DNA of 12,032 bases, taken from positions 1-12,032 of the forward strand of contig CAADSM010000053.1 in NCBI GenBank assembly GCA_900751785.1, read 5' to 3'. A program made the translations under genes and the position numbers. Positions within the stretch are counted from its first letter, which is position 1; each line of letters starts with the position of its first letter. Positions 1 to 7,420 of this stretch are shown in pieces. The notes under the pieces are model-generated. The model made no database searches. It was not told the DNA's origin and saw only the letters and a program-made list of their open reading frames with translations. This stretch comes from Lachnospiraceae bacterium (lineage in GTDB: Bacteria > Bacillota > Clostridia > Lachnospirales > Lachnospiraceae).

Positions 1-1583
1 CTCCCGCCGAAGGAAGCCTGCCAGTTTGCATCATGGAATCCCACGCCGCTCCATGTGACACGCATCCAGTAATCTACAGGTGTCTCGTAGATCGGTTTGC
101 CAGTAGCCGGATCTGTCTCTCCGACAAGCGTTTTATTGCGCTTCATCTCCAGGATCGAGTAAACGCCGGCCGGCGTCTCTCGTTCAGGTGTCGGAAGCCC
201 TGTCACTACATCCGCTTCCATGACCACACTGCCGTCAACGATATACCACATATGCTGTGTCGTAAGATCGACCTCGACATAAGTTGTTCCCCAGTCCTGG
301 GCACCTCGGGAGGCTGCTGTCTGCTCATATGCGGGTTCTTTTGATATCACTTCACCGTTCTGGATGCTCGTGATCAGTGCATCGGTCTCCGTCTCTTCAT
401 CAACAGACCATCCATAGGTTCCCCCTGATACTTCTGTCGTCTTTCCCGTAGGTGTGGTAATGCTCCTTGTCGATCCGACAGTGTCGTATGTCTCTCCGAA
501 CTGCCGCATCCATTCACGCACACTGTCTCTGTTCAGTGTGACCTGCATATTATCATCGTAGGTCAGCCATGTAGAGATCAGCGCTTTATCTACGATAACA
601 TCCGTGTCCATTGTATACGTAACGCTTGCCTGGCAGTACTTGTTCATCGTATCGCAGGCAGCCTGTACCTCCGCTGACTCGGAAGTATACTTCGGCATCA
701 CGTAGCACTCCTCGTCCAGCATGTTGAGCTCGCTCTTAAACTCAGTGATATACTGTTTTATCTTTTCAGTAAGCACATCTGTATCCACCGCTGTGCCGTA
801 TACCTCAGGTTCAACGACAAAAGAAGTTCCGTCAAATTTCGGATATGCCGATGAAGGCTGTGTCTGCTCCTGCGTGACCGCTTTTATAGTCTGGATCTTC
901 TCCTGAAGCGCTGCTTCATCATAGTCCACATCGATCGTCACCTTAGCCGAATTTTTTGAGAAAAATCCCATCGGCCACAGGAGCGGATTCTGCGCAGACA
1001 GTGCATCGTCGATGTCGGAATTTTCTTTATAAGTCAGGGAGATCTCCGAGCCGCTGATCGTATCCTGCTCGTTGTTCTGCTCGATGATCATCAGGCCATA
1101 GCCTTCTACCTGCTCTTTTATGTACTCTTCCACCGCAGCAGCAGATTTTCCTGAGAAATCTCTTCCGTTTATCTCAGTATTGATATAGAAATGTCCGATA
1201 AAATACGCCGAGATTCCCAGATAGATCAGCACTAGCGCGCCGACAATGCTCCCCGCAATGATCCATGGTTTTTTTCCCATCGGCGGCTTCTCTGCCTTCT
1301 CTTCCATCTTTTCTGCTTTTGCCGCCTTTTTCTGCTGTCTCTTCTGCCTTCTCCTGGCTCTGGCTGCTTTCTTCTTCTCCTCTTTTTCCTCAGTTGGATC
1401 ATAGAAAAATTCCAATTCTTCTATATCTTCGTCATCTTCCTCCGGTTCCACATCTTCCCAGTCTGCGCTGCTTACCTCCGCCTTAGTCTGGGATTCCTGT
1501 GTTTCTTCCTCAACGGACTGTGTATCTGTGCCGGATTCTTCCGGAGTCAATTCATTTGATTCATTCTGTTCCATTTTACTCAT
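1..1583 (-). CDS. Membrane-anchored L,D-transpeptidase (YkuD family), C-terminus cut by the window edge
   Basis: I translated this frame by hand; 527 codons are visible and the frame is still open at the left edge. Residues 1-100 are cytoplasmic: a very acidic stretch (about 1-70), then a Lys/Arg/Ala-rich stretch (about 70-100). Residues 107-132 form one membrane segment (PWIIAGSIVGALVLIYLGIS...), so the rest lies outside the cell. Residues about 135-425 look like the two putative peptidoglycan-binding repeats (PG_binding_4 type) typical of clostridial enzymes. From about 433 (WGTTYVEVDLTTQHMWYIVD) the YkuD fold begins, with TPAGVYSI at 470-477 and GVGFHDANWQASFGG at 513-527. The expected next element, the catalytic SHGC motif, falls outside the window, so activity cannot be judged. 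Family role: forming 3-3 peptidoglycan cross-links. The start at 1583 is supported by GGAGAGGGAG at 1593-1602. It is transcribed divergently from aroC. Confidence 0.9.
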   Translation of the reverse strand, partial: MSKMEQNESNELTPEESGTDTQSVEEETQESQTKAEVSSADWEDVEPEEDDEDIEELEFFYDPTEEKEEKKKAARARRRQKRQQKKAAKAEKMEEKAEKPPMGKKPWIIAGSIVGALVLIYLGISAYFIGHFYINTEINGRDFSGKSAAAVEEYIKEQVEGYGLMIIEQNNEQDTISGSEISLTYKENSDIDDALSAQNPLLWPMGFFSKNSAKVTIDVDYDEAALQEKIQTIKAVTQEQTQPSSAYPKFDGTSFVVEPEVYGTAVDTDVLTEKIKQYITEFKSELNMLDEECYVMPKYTSESAEVQAACDTMNKYCQASVTYTMDTDVIVDKALISTWLTYDDNMQVTLNRDSVREWMRQFGETYDTVGSTRSITTPTGKTTEVSGGTYGWSVDEETETDALITSIQNGEVISKEPAYEQTAASRGAQDWGTTYVEVDLTTQHMWYIVDGSVVMEADVVTGLPTPERETPAGVYSILEMKRNKTLVGETDPATGKPIYETPVDYWMRVTWSGVGFHDANWQASFGG

Positions 1584-1622
1584 TTGATATAACTCCCTCT
1601 CCATATTCAATATCCATGCCCC

Positions 1623-1651
1623 ATTATATTACGAATCTTTTCAAATGTACA
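1623..1651 (-). promoter_or_regulatory. Likely sigma-A promoter of the L,D-transpeptidase gene
   Basis: On the minus strand a perfect -10 box TATAAT (1628-1623) lies 17 nt downstream of TGTACA (1651-1646), a 4/6 match to TTGACA. The distance to the gene start at 1583 leaves a leader of about 30 nt containing the ribosome binding site. The -10 box and spacing are seen directly; the weak -35 box makes the exact promoter less certain. Confidence 0.55.
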
Positions 1652-1727
1652 GTGAATTATTTCTTAAAAAGAGCCTTTTCCCATTCTCAGATGAAGGCGG
1701 CAGCGGCAGCCGGCGGGATACTTTTTC

Positions 1728-1756
1728 TTGCACTGCGTGGTTTCTTCTTTTATAAT
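1728..1756 (+). promoter_or_regulatory. Likely sigma-A promoter of aroC
   Basis: TTGCAC (1728-1733, 5/6 match to TTGACA) and a perfect TATAAT (1751-1756) are separated by exactly 17 nt. The predicted start near 1763 gives a leader of roughly 60 nt to the aroC ATG. I see no T-box, riboswitch or attenuator in that leader; it is short and ends in a T-run (about 1800-1807) and an AGGAGG site. It lies 76 nt from the opposing promoter, so the two do not overlap. Confidence 0.7.
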
Positions 1757-1821
1757 AACCTGAGACAAAGGATTGAAGGAATTCATCGCAATATCTATTA
1801 TTTTTTTCAGGAGGACTTGAC

Positions 1822-2934
1822 ATGAGTGGTTCATCATTTGGTAAAATATTCCGAATTACAACATGGGGGGAATCCCATGGCGCGGCTGTGGGTGTCGTGA
1901 TCGACGGCTGCCCCGCGGGACTTCCGCTCACCGAAAATGAGATACAGGCATTCCTCGACAGGCGCAGACCCGGACAGAGTAAATATACGACCAAGCGCAT
2001 GGAGAGTGATTCTGTAGAAATCCTTTCCGGTGTATTCGAAGGGAAAACAACCGGTACCCCCATTTCCCTGCTCGTCCGCAACCTGGACCAGCGCTCCCGG
2101 GATTACGGAGAGATCGCCTTCACCTACCGTCCGGGACATGCGGACTATACATTCAAGGAAAAATACGGCTTCCGGGATTACCGGGGCGGCGGCCGTTCTT
2201 CCGGCCGAGAGACGATCGGACGCGTCGCCGGAGGCGCTGTGGCGTCTCTCTTGCTCCGTCAGCTCGGCATCAAAGTCCGCGCCTATACAAGAGCAATCGG
2301 GCCGTATGCTGTTCCGGAAGAGGAGCTTCAGCTTGCTGATATCAAGAAAAACAGCCTCTACATGCCCAGCGCCGCAATCGCTGAGAAGGCAGAGGCATAC
2401 GTTTCCTCCGCAATGGCGAAATGCGATTCCTGCGGAGGGATCATTGAGTGTACAGCAGAAGGGCTGCCGGCTGGTCTGGGCGAACCTGTCTTTGATAAAC
2501 TGGACGCTCTCCTGGCTCAGGCTGTTATGTCCGTCGGTGCCGTAAAAGGCGTTGAGATCGGCGACGGCTTCGCCGCAGCCGCTTCTTCAGGAAGCCTTAA
2601 CAACGATCCATTTTACATGGACGGCGGAACAGTCCGCAAGAGAACAAACCACTCCGGCGGAACGCTTGGCGGCATGAGCGACGGCTCCAGGCTGATCCTG
2701 AGGGCAGCCGTAAAGCCGACCGCATCCATCGCACAGCCGCAGCGCACAGTAAACGAATCAGGAGAGGATGTGGAGATCACGATCCGCGGAAGACATGATC
2801 CCGTCATCGTCCCCAGGGCCGTTGTCGTGATCGAATCCATGACTGCGATCACACTCGCCGACCTCCTCCTGCAGAACATGACATCCCGGATCGATAAGAT
2901 CAGGGCATTTTACACAGATGGAGATGACGCCTGA
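1822..2934 (+). CDS. aroC: Chorismate synthase
   Basis: Catalyses the last step of the shikimate pathway, anti-1,4-elimination of phosphate from 5-enolpyruvylshikimate-3-phosphate to give chorismate. It needs reduced FMN and acts in the cytoplasm. The 370 residues match the family length. Family signatures are visible: GESHGAAVGVVIDG (16-29), the phosphate-binding RRRPGQ (47-52), YRGGGRSSGRETIGRVAGGA (120-139), and near the C-terminus RGRHDPVIVPRAVVVIE. The ATG at 1822 follows a perfect AGGAGG (1809-1814) with 7 nt spacing. It is monocistronic: the divergent upstream gene encodes a cell-wall enzyme and the downstream gene is convergent. No other shikimate-pathway gene is present in the window. 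The last codons and the stop lie inside the downstream hairpin. Confidence 0.97.
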   Translation: MSGSSFGKIFRITTWGESHGAAVGVVIDGCPAGLPLTENEIQAFLDRRRPGQSKYTTKRMESDSVEILSGVFEGKTTGTPISLLVRNLDQRSRDYGEIAFTYRPGHADYTFKEKYGFRDYRGGGRSSGRETIGRVAGGAVASLLLRQLGIKVRAYTRAIGPYAVPEEELQLADIKKNSLYMPSAAIAEKAEAYVSSAMAKCDSCGGIIECTAEGLPAGLGEPVFDKLDALLAQAVMSVGAVKGVEIGDGFAAAASSGSLNNDPFYMDGGTVRKRTNHSGGTLGGMSDGSRLILRAAVKPTASIAQPQRTVNESGEDVEITIRGRHDPVIVPRAVVVIESMTAITLADLLLQNMTSRIDKIRAFYTDGDDA

Positions 2935-2953
2935 CACGGCGTCATCTCCATTT
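2916..2953. terminator. Long hairpin at the aroC / nucleoside-kinase convergent junction, probable shared terminator
   Basis: TGGAGATGACGCC (2919-2931) and GGCGTCATCTCCA (2938-2950) form a perfect 13-bp stem with a 6-nt loop. It can be extended by an A-T pair and weaker pairs to 2916/2953. The aroC stop codon (2932-2934) is in the loop, so the 3' arm lies past the reading frame. Only TTT follows on the plus strand, and no T-run follows on the minus strand, so it is not a textbook intrinsic terminator in either direction. Position and stem length still favour ending or 3'-protecting transcripts from both convergent genes. Confidence 0.6.
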
Positions 2954-2972
2954 ACATCTCCTATAGTCATCT

Positions 2973-4643
2973 CTAAACGTTAAAGCATCCGCCTCCGATA
3001 AATTCTCGCAGAAGAGAATTGGTCGGCACATAATCACTTCCGATACCGACAAAATAATCAAAGAATTTCAAAAGCCTCTTTGCCTCCTGATACTGCTCAG
3101 ACTCTTTGTCTACCGCGAACAGGAGCGGCTCCACGTACTGTTTCAGCACAGCGAGTTCATAGAGAAGAGATGAGTTAAACATCACATCAGCCTGCTCCTG
3201 AAATGGGAAGATGTTCTCTTCCTCTCCTCTTCTCACCGAAGCCCACAAGCCGATCGTTTTCATCGCCGACGCCCCTCTGGTCCTTGCATCACGGACAATG
3301 CGGCGGATCAGACGTCCGTCGGTGGATGGGATCCGGTTATGCTCGTCTATATTGAGCTGCGTCAGTGCGCTGATATAGATCTTGAACTTGCTGGCATCGT
3401 CGAGCATCTCCGTGAGCTTGGGATTCAGGCAGTGGATCCCCTCGATGACGAGGATATCGTTCTCTCCCAGCTTTTTCGGGGTCCGCGAATACCCCCGCTT
3501 CCCGGTCTTGAAGTTAAAAACAGGCAGATAGACTTCTTTTCCCTTCAGGAGCGCCTCCATGTCTTCATTAAACTTTTCTATATCGATAGCTTCCAGACAT
3601 TCAAAATTATAATTTCCATCCGCATCCTTCGGTGTGTGCTCCCGATCCACAAAATAATTGTCCACCGCGATCGGATGCGGTTTCAGTCCATTGACCCTGA
3701 GCTGAATGGACAGCCGGTGTGAAAACGTTGTCTTTCCGGATGACGACGGGCCGGCGATGAGCACAAACTTTACATTTTTCCGATCCGCGATCTGGCGTGC
3801 GATCTCACCAATCCTCCGTTCCTGATAGGCCTCCTGGACGAGGACGACTTCCCGCATATCATGCTGTGTGACCATATCGTTGAGCGCGCCTACCGTCTCG
3901 ATCTCCTGGAGATCGCCCCACATGACTGCTTCCTTCAGCACCTGGAACAGCTTCGGGCTGGGGCGAAATTCCGGAATTTCCTCCGGCTTTTCCCTTGCCG
4001 GCATCTGGATCACGAAGCCTTTGTCGTAAAGATGCAGGGAAAAATACTTCAGGCATCCCGCATCCGGCACCATATATCCATAATAATAGTCTTCAAACTC
4101 ATTCATGCTGTAGATATTTACTTTGGATACACGTCGGTATTCGAAAAGCCTTTCCTTGTCATACATCCCGTGGCGGTGGAACAGCTCTACTGCCTCTTCC
4201 GTATGCACGGATCTTTTGTCGATAGGGATCTGCTGCTCGACAAGCTCTCTCATGCGCTCCTCCACTTTCTGAAGAAATGCACGGTCCAGTTTTACACCGC
4301 CTTCTACAGTACAGTAAAAGCCTTTTCCGACAGAGAAATGGATCCTGACCCGTTTTACCCTGTCGTGACCTGCGGCATCGTGCACCGCCTTGACAAGAAG
4401 GAAGCACATACTCCTCCTGTACGTCTGGTACCCGACCGGATCCGCGGTCGTGACAAACTTGAGTTCACAGTCCTTATCCACTGTCTTTCTCAATTCCTGG
4501 AGATGGAACTGATCCACAAAAACAAGAACGATCCGGTGCGGATATCTGTGCTGAAACTCCGCTGCGATGGCCTGATATGTTGTTCCCGCCGCATATTCCC
4601 GCACCTCTCCGTCTATTGTAACTCTGCATTTACGTTCTGCCAT
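2973..4643 (-). CDS. Multidomain nucleoside kinase: TGS and ThrRS-like N-terminus fused to a uridine-kinase/PRK-type domain
   Basis: The 556 residues are more than twice the length of a plain uridine kinase (about 210). Residues about 5-65 resemble a TGS domain. Residues about 75-200 resemble the second N-terminal (SAD-like) domain of threonyl-tRNA synthetase (VKRVRIHFSVGKGFYCTVE; HTEEAVELFHRHGMYDKERL). Residues about 290-556 are a P-loop kinase of the uridine kinase/phosphoribulokinase family: Walker A GPSSSGKTT (298-306), a DNYF motif (328-331) at the substrate-site aspartate, VIEGIHCLNP at the Walker B region, and RLIRRIVRDARTRG in the lid region. Family knowledge suggests NTP-dependent phosphorylation of a nucleoside or similar substrate, but the substrate cannot be read from sequence. 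The ATG at 4643 has AGGAGG 6 nt upstream, and the gene sits 27 bp after nif3 as the last gene of the array. A tRNA- or nucleotide-sensing role for the N-terminus is inference. Confidence 0.85.
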   Translation of the reverse strand: MAERKCRVTIDGEVREYAAGTTYQAIAAEFQHRYPHRIVLVFVDQFHLQELRKTVDKDCELKFVTTADPVGYQTYRRSMCFLLVKAVHDAAGHDRVKRVRIHFSVGKGFYCTVEGGVKLDRAFLQKVEERMRELVEQQIPIDKRSVHTEEAVELFHRHGMYDKERLFEYRRVSKVNIYSMNEFEDYYYGYMVPDAGCLKYFSLHLYDKGFVIQMPAREKPEEIPEFRPSPKLFQVLKEAVMWGDLQEIETVGALNDMVTQHDMREVVLVQEAYQERRIGEIARQIADRKNVKFVLIAGPSSSGKTTFSHRLSIQLRVNGLKPHPIAVDNYFVDREHTPKDADGNYNFECLEAIDIEKFNEDMEALLKGKEVYLPVFNFKTGKRGYSRTPKKLGENDILVIEGIHCLNPKLTEMLDDASKFKIYISALTQLNIDEHNRIPSTDGRLIRRIVRDARTRGASAMKTIGLWASVRRGEEENIFPFQEQADVMFNSSLLYELAVLKQYVEPLLFAVDKESEQYQEAKRLLKFFDYFVGIGSDYVPTNSLLREFIGGGCFNV

Positions 4644-4670
4644 TCCCTTCCTCCTGTCTGCTGCTGAAGC

Positions 4671-5456
4671 TTATATGACCTGAAACGGATGTATAATGGG
4701 CTCAGTCAGCGTCTCAAGTCCCGGCAGCTTCTCTTTGAAGAACCGCTCCATATCTGCAATAAAGATATATTCCGTCCCGTAATGCCCGGCGTCGATGACT
4801 GCCAGCCCCTGTTCTACAGCGTCGATTCCGTCGTGGTGTCCGATATCTCCCGTCACAAGAACATCTGCGCCTTTTTTGAGCGCCTCTGGTATCGCGCTCT
4901 TCCCTGACCCGGGCGACACCGCCAGCCTGCTCACCTCTCTGTCCATATCTCCGAACACCTTCAGGGAGCCCAGATTCAGTTTATGCTTGACATAGACGCA
5001 GCATTCCTCCAGCGTCATAGGTTTCGGGAGGTCTCCCACTCTTCCGATGCCTTCTTTCTTCCCGTCTGCGCCCTCCATTGTCTCATCCAGCACTTCTGTA
5101 TTCTGGATCCCAAGGACCTGTTCGGAAAGCGCTGCCATGCCGAGCACATCATAGTTTGTATGCATGGCATAATAGCACAGATCGTTCTGGATGATCTTCA
5201 AGATACGTCTTCCGATAAAGTCCTCATCTGTCACCTTCTTCATCGGATTGAAGATAAGCGGGTGATGTGTGACCAGAAGATCAGCTCCCGCCTCAATTGC
5301 ACGGTCTATCACAGCATCTGTGGCATCCAGTGCAAGATAGATCCGGTTCACTTCCTTTTCCGCGCGTCCTGCAAGAAGCCCCACATTGTCAAACCCAAGG
5401 GCGGCCTCCCTCGGATAAGAAGCCTCGATCACCTGTATGATTTCTTTACACAGCAT
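4671..5456 (-). CDS. nif3: Nif3-like dinuclear metal centre protein (YqfO/YbgI family)
   Basis: With the start at 5456 the protein has 261 residues. Visible family features are WDNVG-like FDNVGLLAG (22-30), the metal-binding THHPLIF (63-69), MHTNYD (98-103), GDIGHHDGID (203-212) and AGHYGTEY (223-230). Together His64, His65, Asp103, His225 and Glu229 would supply the two-metal site. The lack of an inserted central domain makes it the short form. The biochemical role of the family is unsettled; some members have been annotated as GTP cyclohydrolase I type 2, and that label should be treated cautiously. The frame is open to an ATG at 5480, but the start MLCKEII at 5456 aligns with the family N-terminus. 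It overlaps the trmK end by 11 nt, which implies translational coupling. The trmK-nif3 pairing is the same as in Bacillus (yqfN-yqfO). Confidence 0.9.
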   Translation of the reverse strand: MLCKEIIQVIEASYPREAALGFDNVGLLAGRAEKEVNRIYLALDATDAVIDRAIEAGADLLVTHHPLIFNPMKKVTDEDFIGRRILKIIQNDLCYYAMHTNYDVLGMAALSEQVLGIQNTEVLDETMEGADGKKEGIGRVGDLPKPMTLEECCVYVKHKLNLGSLKVFGDMDREVSRLAVSPGSGKSAIPEALKKGADVLVTGDIGHHDGIDAVEQGLAVIDAGHYGTEYIFIADMERFFKEKLPGLETLTEPIIHPFQVI

Positions 5457-6183
5457 AGTATTCCATCCCTTTCTCTGCATATTTCAATTCCTGTTCCAGA
5501 ACCCTTCTGCGTTCTTCGATCCGCTCCGAATCTCTGCCCGTCAACCCGCTGAGGATCTGCTGCTTCATCCGGATCTCTCTCTGCAGGAAATCCCTGAGCG
5601 TCTCGTTCCGGCTTTCCAGAAGGAGTTTTCCATATCTCAGTTCTGTCTCGCTCCACACGTCAGCAGGAGTACTGCTCTCAGGAGCAGTTCTCGTCTCTTC
5701 CGCACTTTTCGGCGGCAGCACTTTCATCATCGGGTAATATTTTCCGTCGTCTATCACCATATTTTCCTGGATAAACAAAAAACCTTCCTCCAAAAGAAAG
5801 GCTCTCACTTTTTCAATCTCCGACTGAGGCTGCAGGATGCACTCCTTCACATGTTCCAGCGCCCCGGCTCCTTCCGTCAGGATCCGGATGATCAGTCCGC
5901 CTCCCATCCCTGCGATCACCACGGACTCAGCCTCTCCCGGGCGCAGGCCTGCAAGCCCGTCAGACAGGCGCAGGCTGATCTTCTCTGAGAGACCGTTCTC
6001 TGCTACATGACAGCGGGCACGCTCCAGCGGACCTTCGTTGACATCCATCGCAACGGCTCCGGATATCTTCCCTGAGGCCAGCAGGAAAATCGGGATATAC
6101 GCGTGATCCGTCCCGATATCTGCAACTCTGTATCCGGCGGTCACAAGGTCTGCGACCGCCTGTAATCTCTTCGACAATTCCAT
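5446..6183 (-). CDS. trmK: tRNA (adenine(22)-N1)-methyltransferase
   Basis: Uses S-adenosylmethionine to methylate N1 of A22 in tRNA, a bacterial modification typical of Gram-positives. The 245 residues fit the family. The Rossmann core shows motif I VADIGTDHAYIP (20-31), the acidic loop AMDVNEGPLERA (45-56), VVIAGMGGGLIIRIL (88-102) and ILQPQSE (116-122). The C-terminal third (about 175-240) is Arg/Glu-rich and looks like the helical coiled-coil domain of TrmK. The start at 6183 is preceded by GGAGAG with 6 nt spacing. It lies 62 bp after rpoD and its end overlaps nif3, so it is most likely cotranscribed with both. Confidence 0.93.
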   Translation of the reverse strand: MELSKRLQAVADLVTAGYRVADIGTDHAYIPIFLLASGKISGAVAMDVNEGPLERARCHVAENGLSEKISLRLSDGLAGLRPGEAESVVIAGMGGGLIIRILTEGAGALEHVKECILQPQSEIEKVRAFLLEEGFLFIQENMVIDDGKYYPMMKVLPPKSAEETRTAPESSTPADVWSETELRYGKLLLESRNETLRDFLQREIRMKQQILSGLTGRDSERIEERRRVLEQELKYAEKGMEYYAV

Positions 6184-6195
6184 CCTTATCTCTCC

Positions 6196-6212
6196 AGCCG
6201 TCTTGTCCGGCT
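6196..6212 (-). other. Small hairpin between rpoD and trmK
   Basis: AGCCG and CGGCT (5 bp, 7-nt loop on the minus strand) sit directly upstream of the trmK ribosome binding site in the 62-bp rpoD-trmK gap. No T-run follows, so it is not a terminator. It could be a processing or stability element, or chance. Confidence 0.25.
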
Positions 6213-6245
6213 TTCTCTCCTGGTCAGTTACTCTCCGCAGCAGCC

Positions 6246-7364
6246 TTAGTCAAGATAATCCCTCAGCTTGCGGCTCCTGCTCGGATGGCGGAGTTTGCGG
6301 AGCGCCTTTGCCTCGATCTGGCGGATACGCTCTCTTGTGACGTCAAACTCTCTTCCGACCTCCTCAAGGGTGCGCGCCCGTCCGTCATTCATTCCGAAAC
6401 GGAGACGGAGCACCTTCTGCTCTCTCTCTGTCAGCGTATCGAGGACTTCGTCAAGCTGCTCTTTTAAGAGTGTCTGTGCGGCTGCTTCCGCCGGCACCGG
6501 TACATTGTCATCCTGGATAAAGTCGCCGAGATGGCTGTCCTCTTCCTCACCGATCGGGGTCTCCAGGGAAACCGGTTCCTGCGAGATCTTAAGGATCTCA
6601 CGCACACGCTCTACAGGCATGTCCAGTTCCTTCGCGATCTCCTCCGGGAGCGGCTCTCTTCCCAGCTCCTGCAGGAGCTGACGTGACACTCGGATCAGCT
6701 TGTTGATCGTCTCGACCATGTGTACAGGGATACGGATCGTCCTGGCCTGATCAGCGATCGCTCTCGTGATCGCCTGGCGGATCCACCATGTCGCATAGGT
6801 ACTGAACTTATATCCCTTGTGGTAATCGAATTTCTCCACTGCCTTGATCAGTCCGAGATTTCCTTCCTGGATCAGGTCGAGGAAGAGCATTCCCCTTCCC
6901 ACATACCGCTTGGCAATGCTGACGACAAGTCTGAGGTTCGCCTCTGCGAGCTCCTTTTTCGCGTCCTCGTCGCCTTCCTCCATCCGCTTTGCCAGCTCGA
7001 TCTCGCGCTCTGCACTGAGAAGGGGTACCTTACCGATCTCTTTCAGATACATACGTACCGGATCTTCAATGCTGACTCCTTCAGGAACAGACAGGTCGAT
7101 ATTTTCCACGTCAACTTCATCTTCGTCCGATATGATGACATCAATGTCCATGTCAACGTCGTCATCCGCATCACCGCTGATGCGCAGGACGTCAATATTG
7201 TTGGCCTCCAGATAATCAAACACTTTTTCCATCTGGTCGGCATTCAGTTCCATGTCACTGAAAAAATCATTGATCTCCTGAATGTCAAGTATGCTCTTCT
7301 TCTTTTTACCAAGAGCAAGCAGTTCCTTCAATTTTTCCAGAAATTTCTGTGCATTCTCTTCCAT
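6246..7364 (-). CDS. rpoD: Primary (housekeeping) RNA polymerase sigma factor RpoD/SigA
   Basis: Group 1 sigma-70 factor that directs core RNA polymerase to most promoters; 372 residues, the compact Gram-positive size (B. subtilis SigA is 371). Region 1.1 occupies about 1-60. An acidic linker follows (about 65-90, [19 protein letters not shown]). Region 1.2 has [20 protein letters not shown] (103-122). Region 2 has [17 protein letters not shown] (143-159), [18 protein letters not shown] (163-180) and the -10 recognition helix [18 protein letters not shown] (186-203). Region 3 is about 212-285. Region 4.2 has the helix-turn-helix [20 protein letters not shown] (332-351) for -35 contact. It lies 56 bp downstream of dnaG, with AAGGATGG just upstream as the ribosome binding site. 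Its presence agrees with the TTGCAC/TATAAT promoter found upstream of aroC. Confidence 0.98.
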   Translation of the reverse strand: MEENAQKFLEKLKELLALGKKKKSILDIQEINDFFSDMELNADQMEKVFDYLEANNIDVLRISGDADDDVDMDIDVIISDEDEVDVENIDLSVPEGVSIEDPVRMYLKEIGKVPLLSAEREIELAKRMEEGDEDAKKELAEANLRLVVSIAKRYVGRGMLFLDLIQEGNLGLIKAVEKFDYHKGYKFSTYATWWIRQAITRAIADQARTIRIPVHMVETINKLIRVSRQLLQELGREPLPEEIAKELDMPVERVREILKISQEPVSLETPIGEEEDSHLGDFIQDDNVPVPAEAAAQTLLKEQLDEVLDTLTEREQKVLRLRFGMNDGRARTLEEVGREFDVTRERIRQIEAKALRKLRHPSRSRKLRDYLD

Positions 7365-7377
7365 GTGTCCATCCTTC

Positions 7378-7399
7378 CCTGCCGGCGCGCGAGCGCAGG
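7378..7399 (-). other. GC-rich potential hairpin between dnaG and rpoD
   Basis: In the 56-bp gap the otherwise AT-rich DNA holds a CG-dense patch. CCTGC at 7378-7382 can pair with GCAGG at 7395-7399. Alternatively GCGC at 7385-7388 can pair with GCGC at 7393-7396 around a 4-nt loop. The two pairings are mutually exclusive. No T-run follows, so it is not an intrinsic terminator. A processing site or a modulator of rpoD translation is possible but unproven. Confidence 0.3.
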
Positions 7400-7420
7400 C
7401 TATCTTGTTTTATTTTATCC

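Noticed and set aside
1584..1821. T-box, riboswitch or small RNA in the divergent region before aroC
   Set aside because: The predicted leader is only about 60 nt and shows no T-box motif, terminator/antiterminator pair or conserved aptamer that I can recognise.
1499..1825. Small plus-strand open frame covering the intergenic region before aroC
   Set aside because: It overlaps the start of the transpeptidase gene on the other strand and both predicted promoters. Its product has low complexity and no domain.
3861..4667. 268-codon plus-strand open frame
   Set aside because: It is antisense to the nucleoside kinase gene; no family motifs and no ribosome binding site that would justify it.
5457..5480. 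N-terminal extension of the Nif3-like protein
   Set aside because: The eight extra residues are unlike the family start, while MLCKEII at 5456 fits it and gives a short coupled overlap with trmK.
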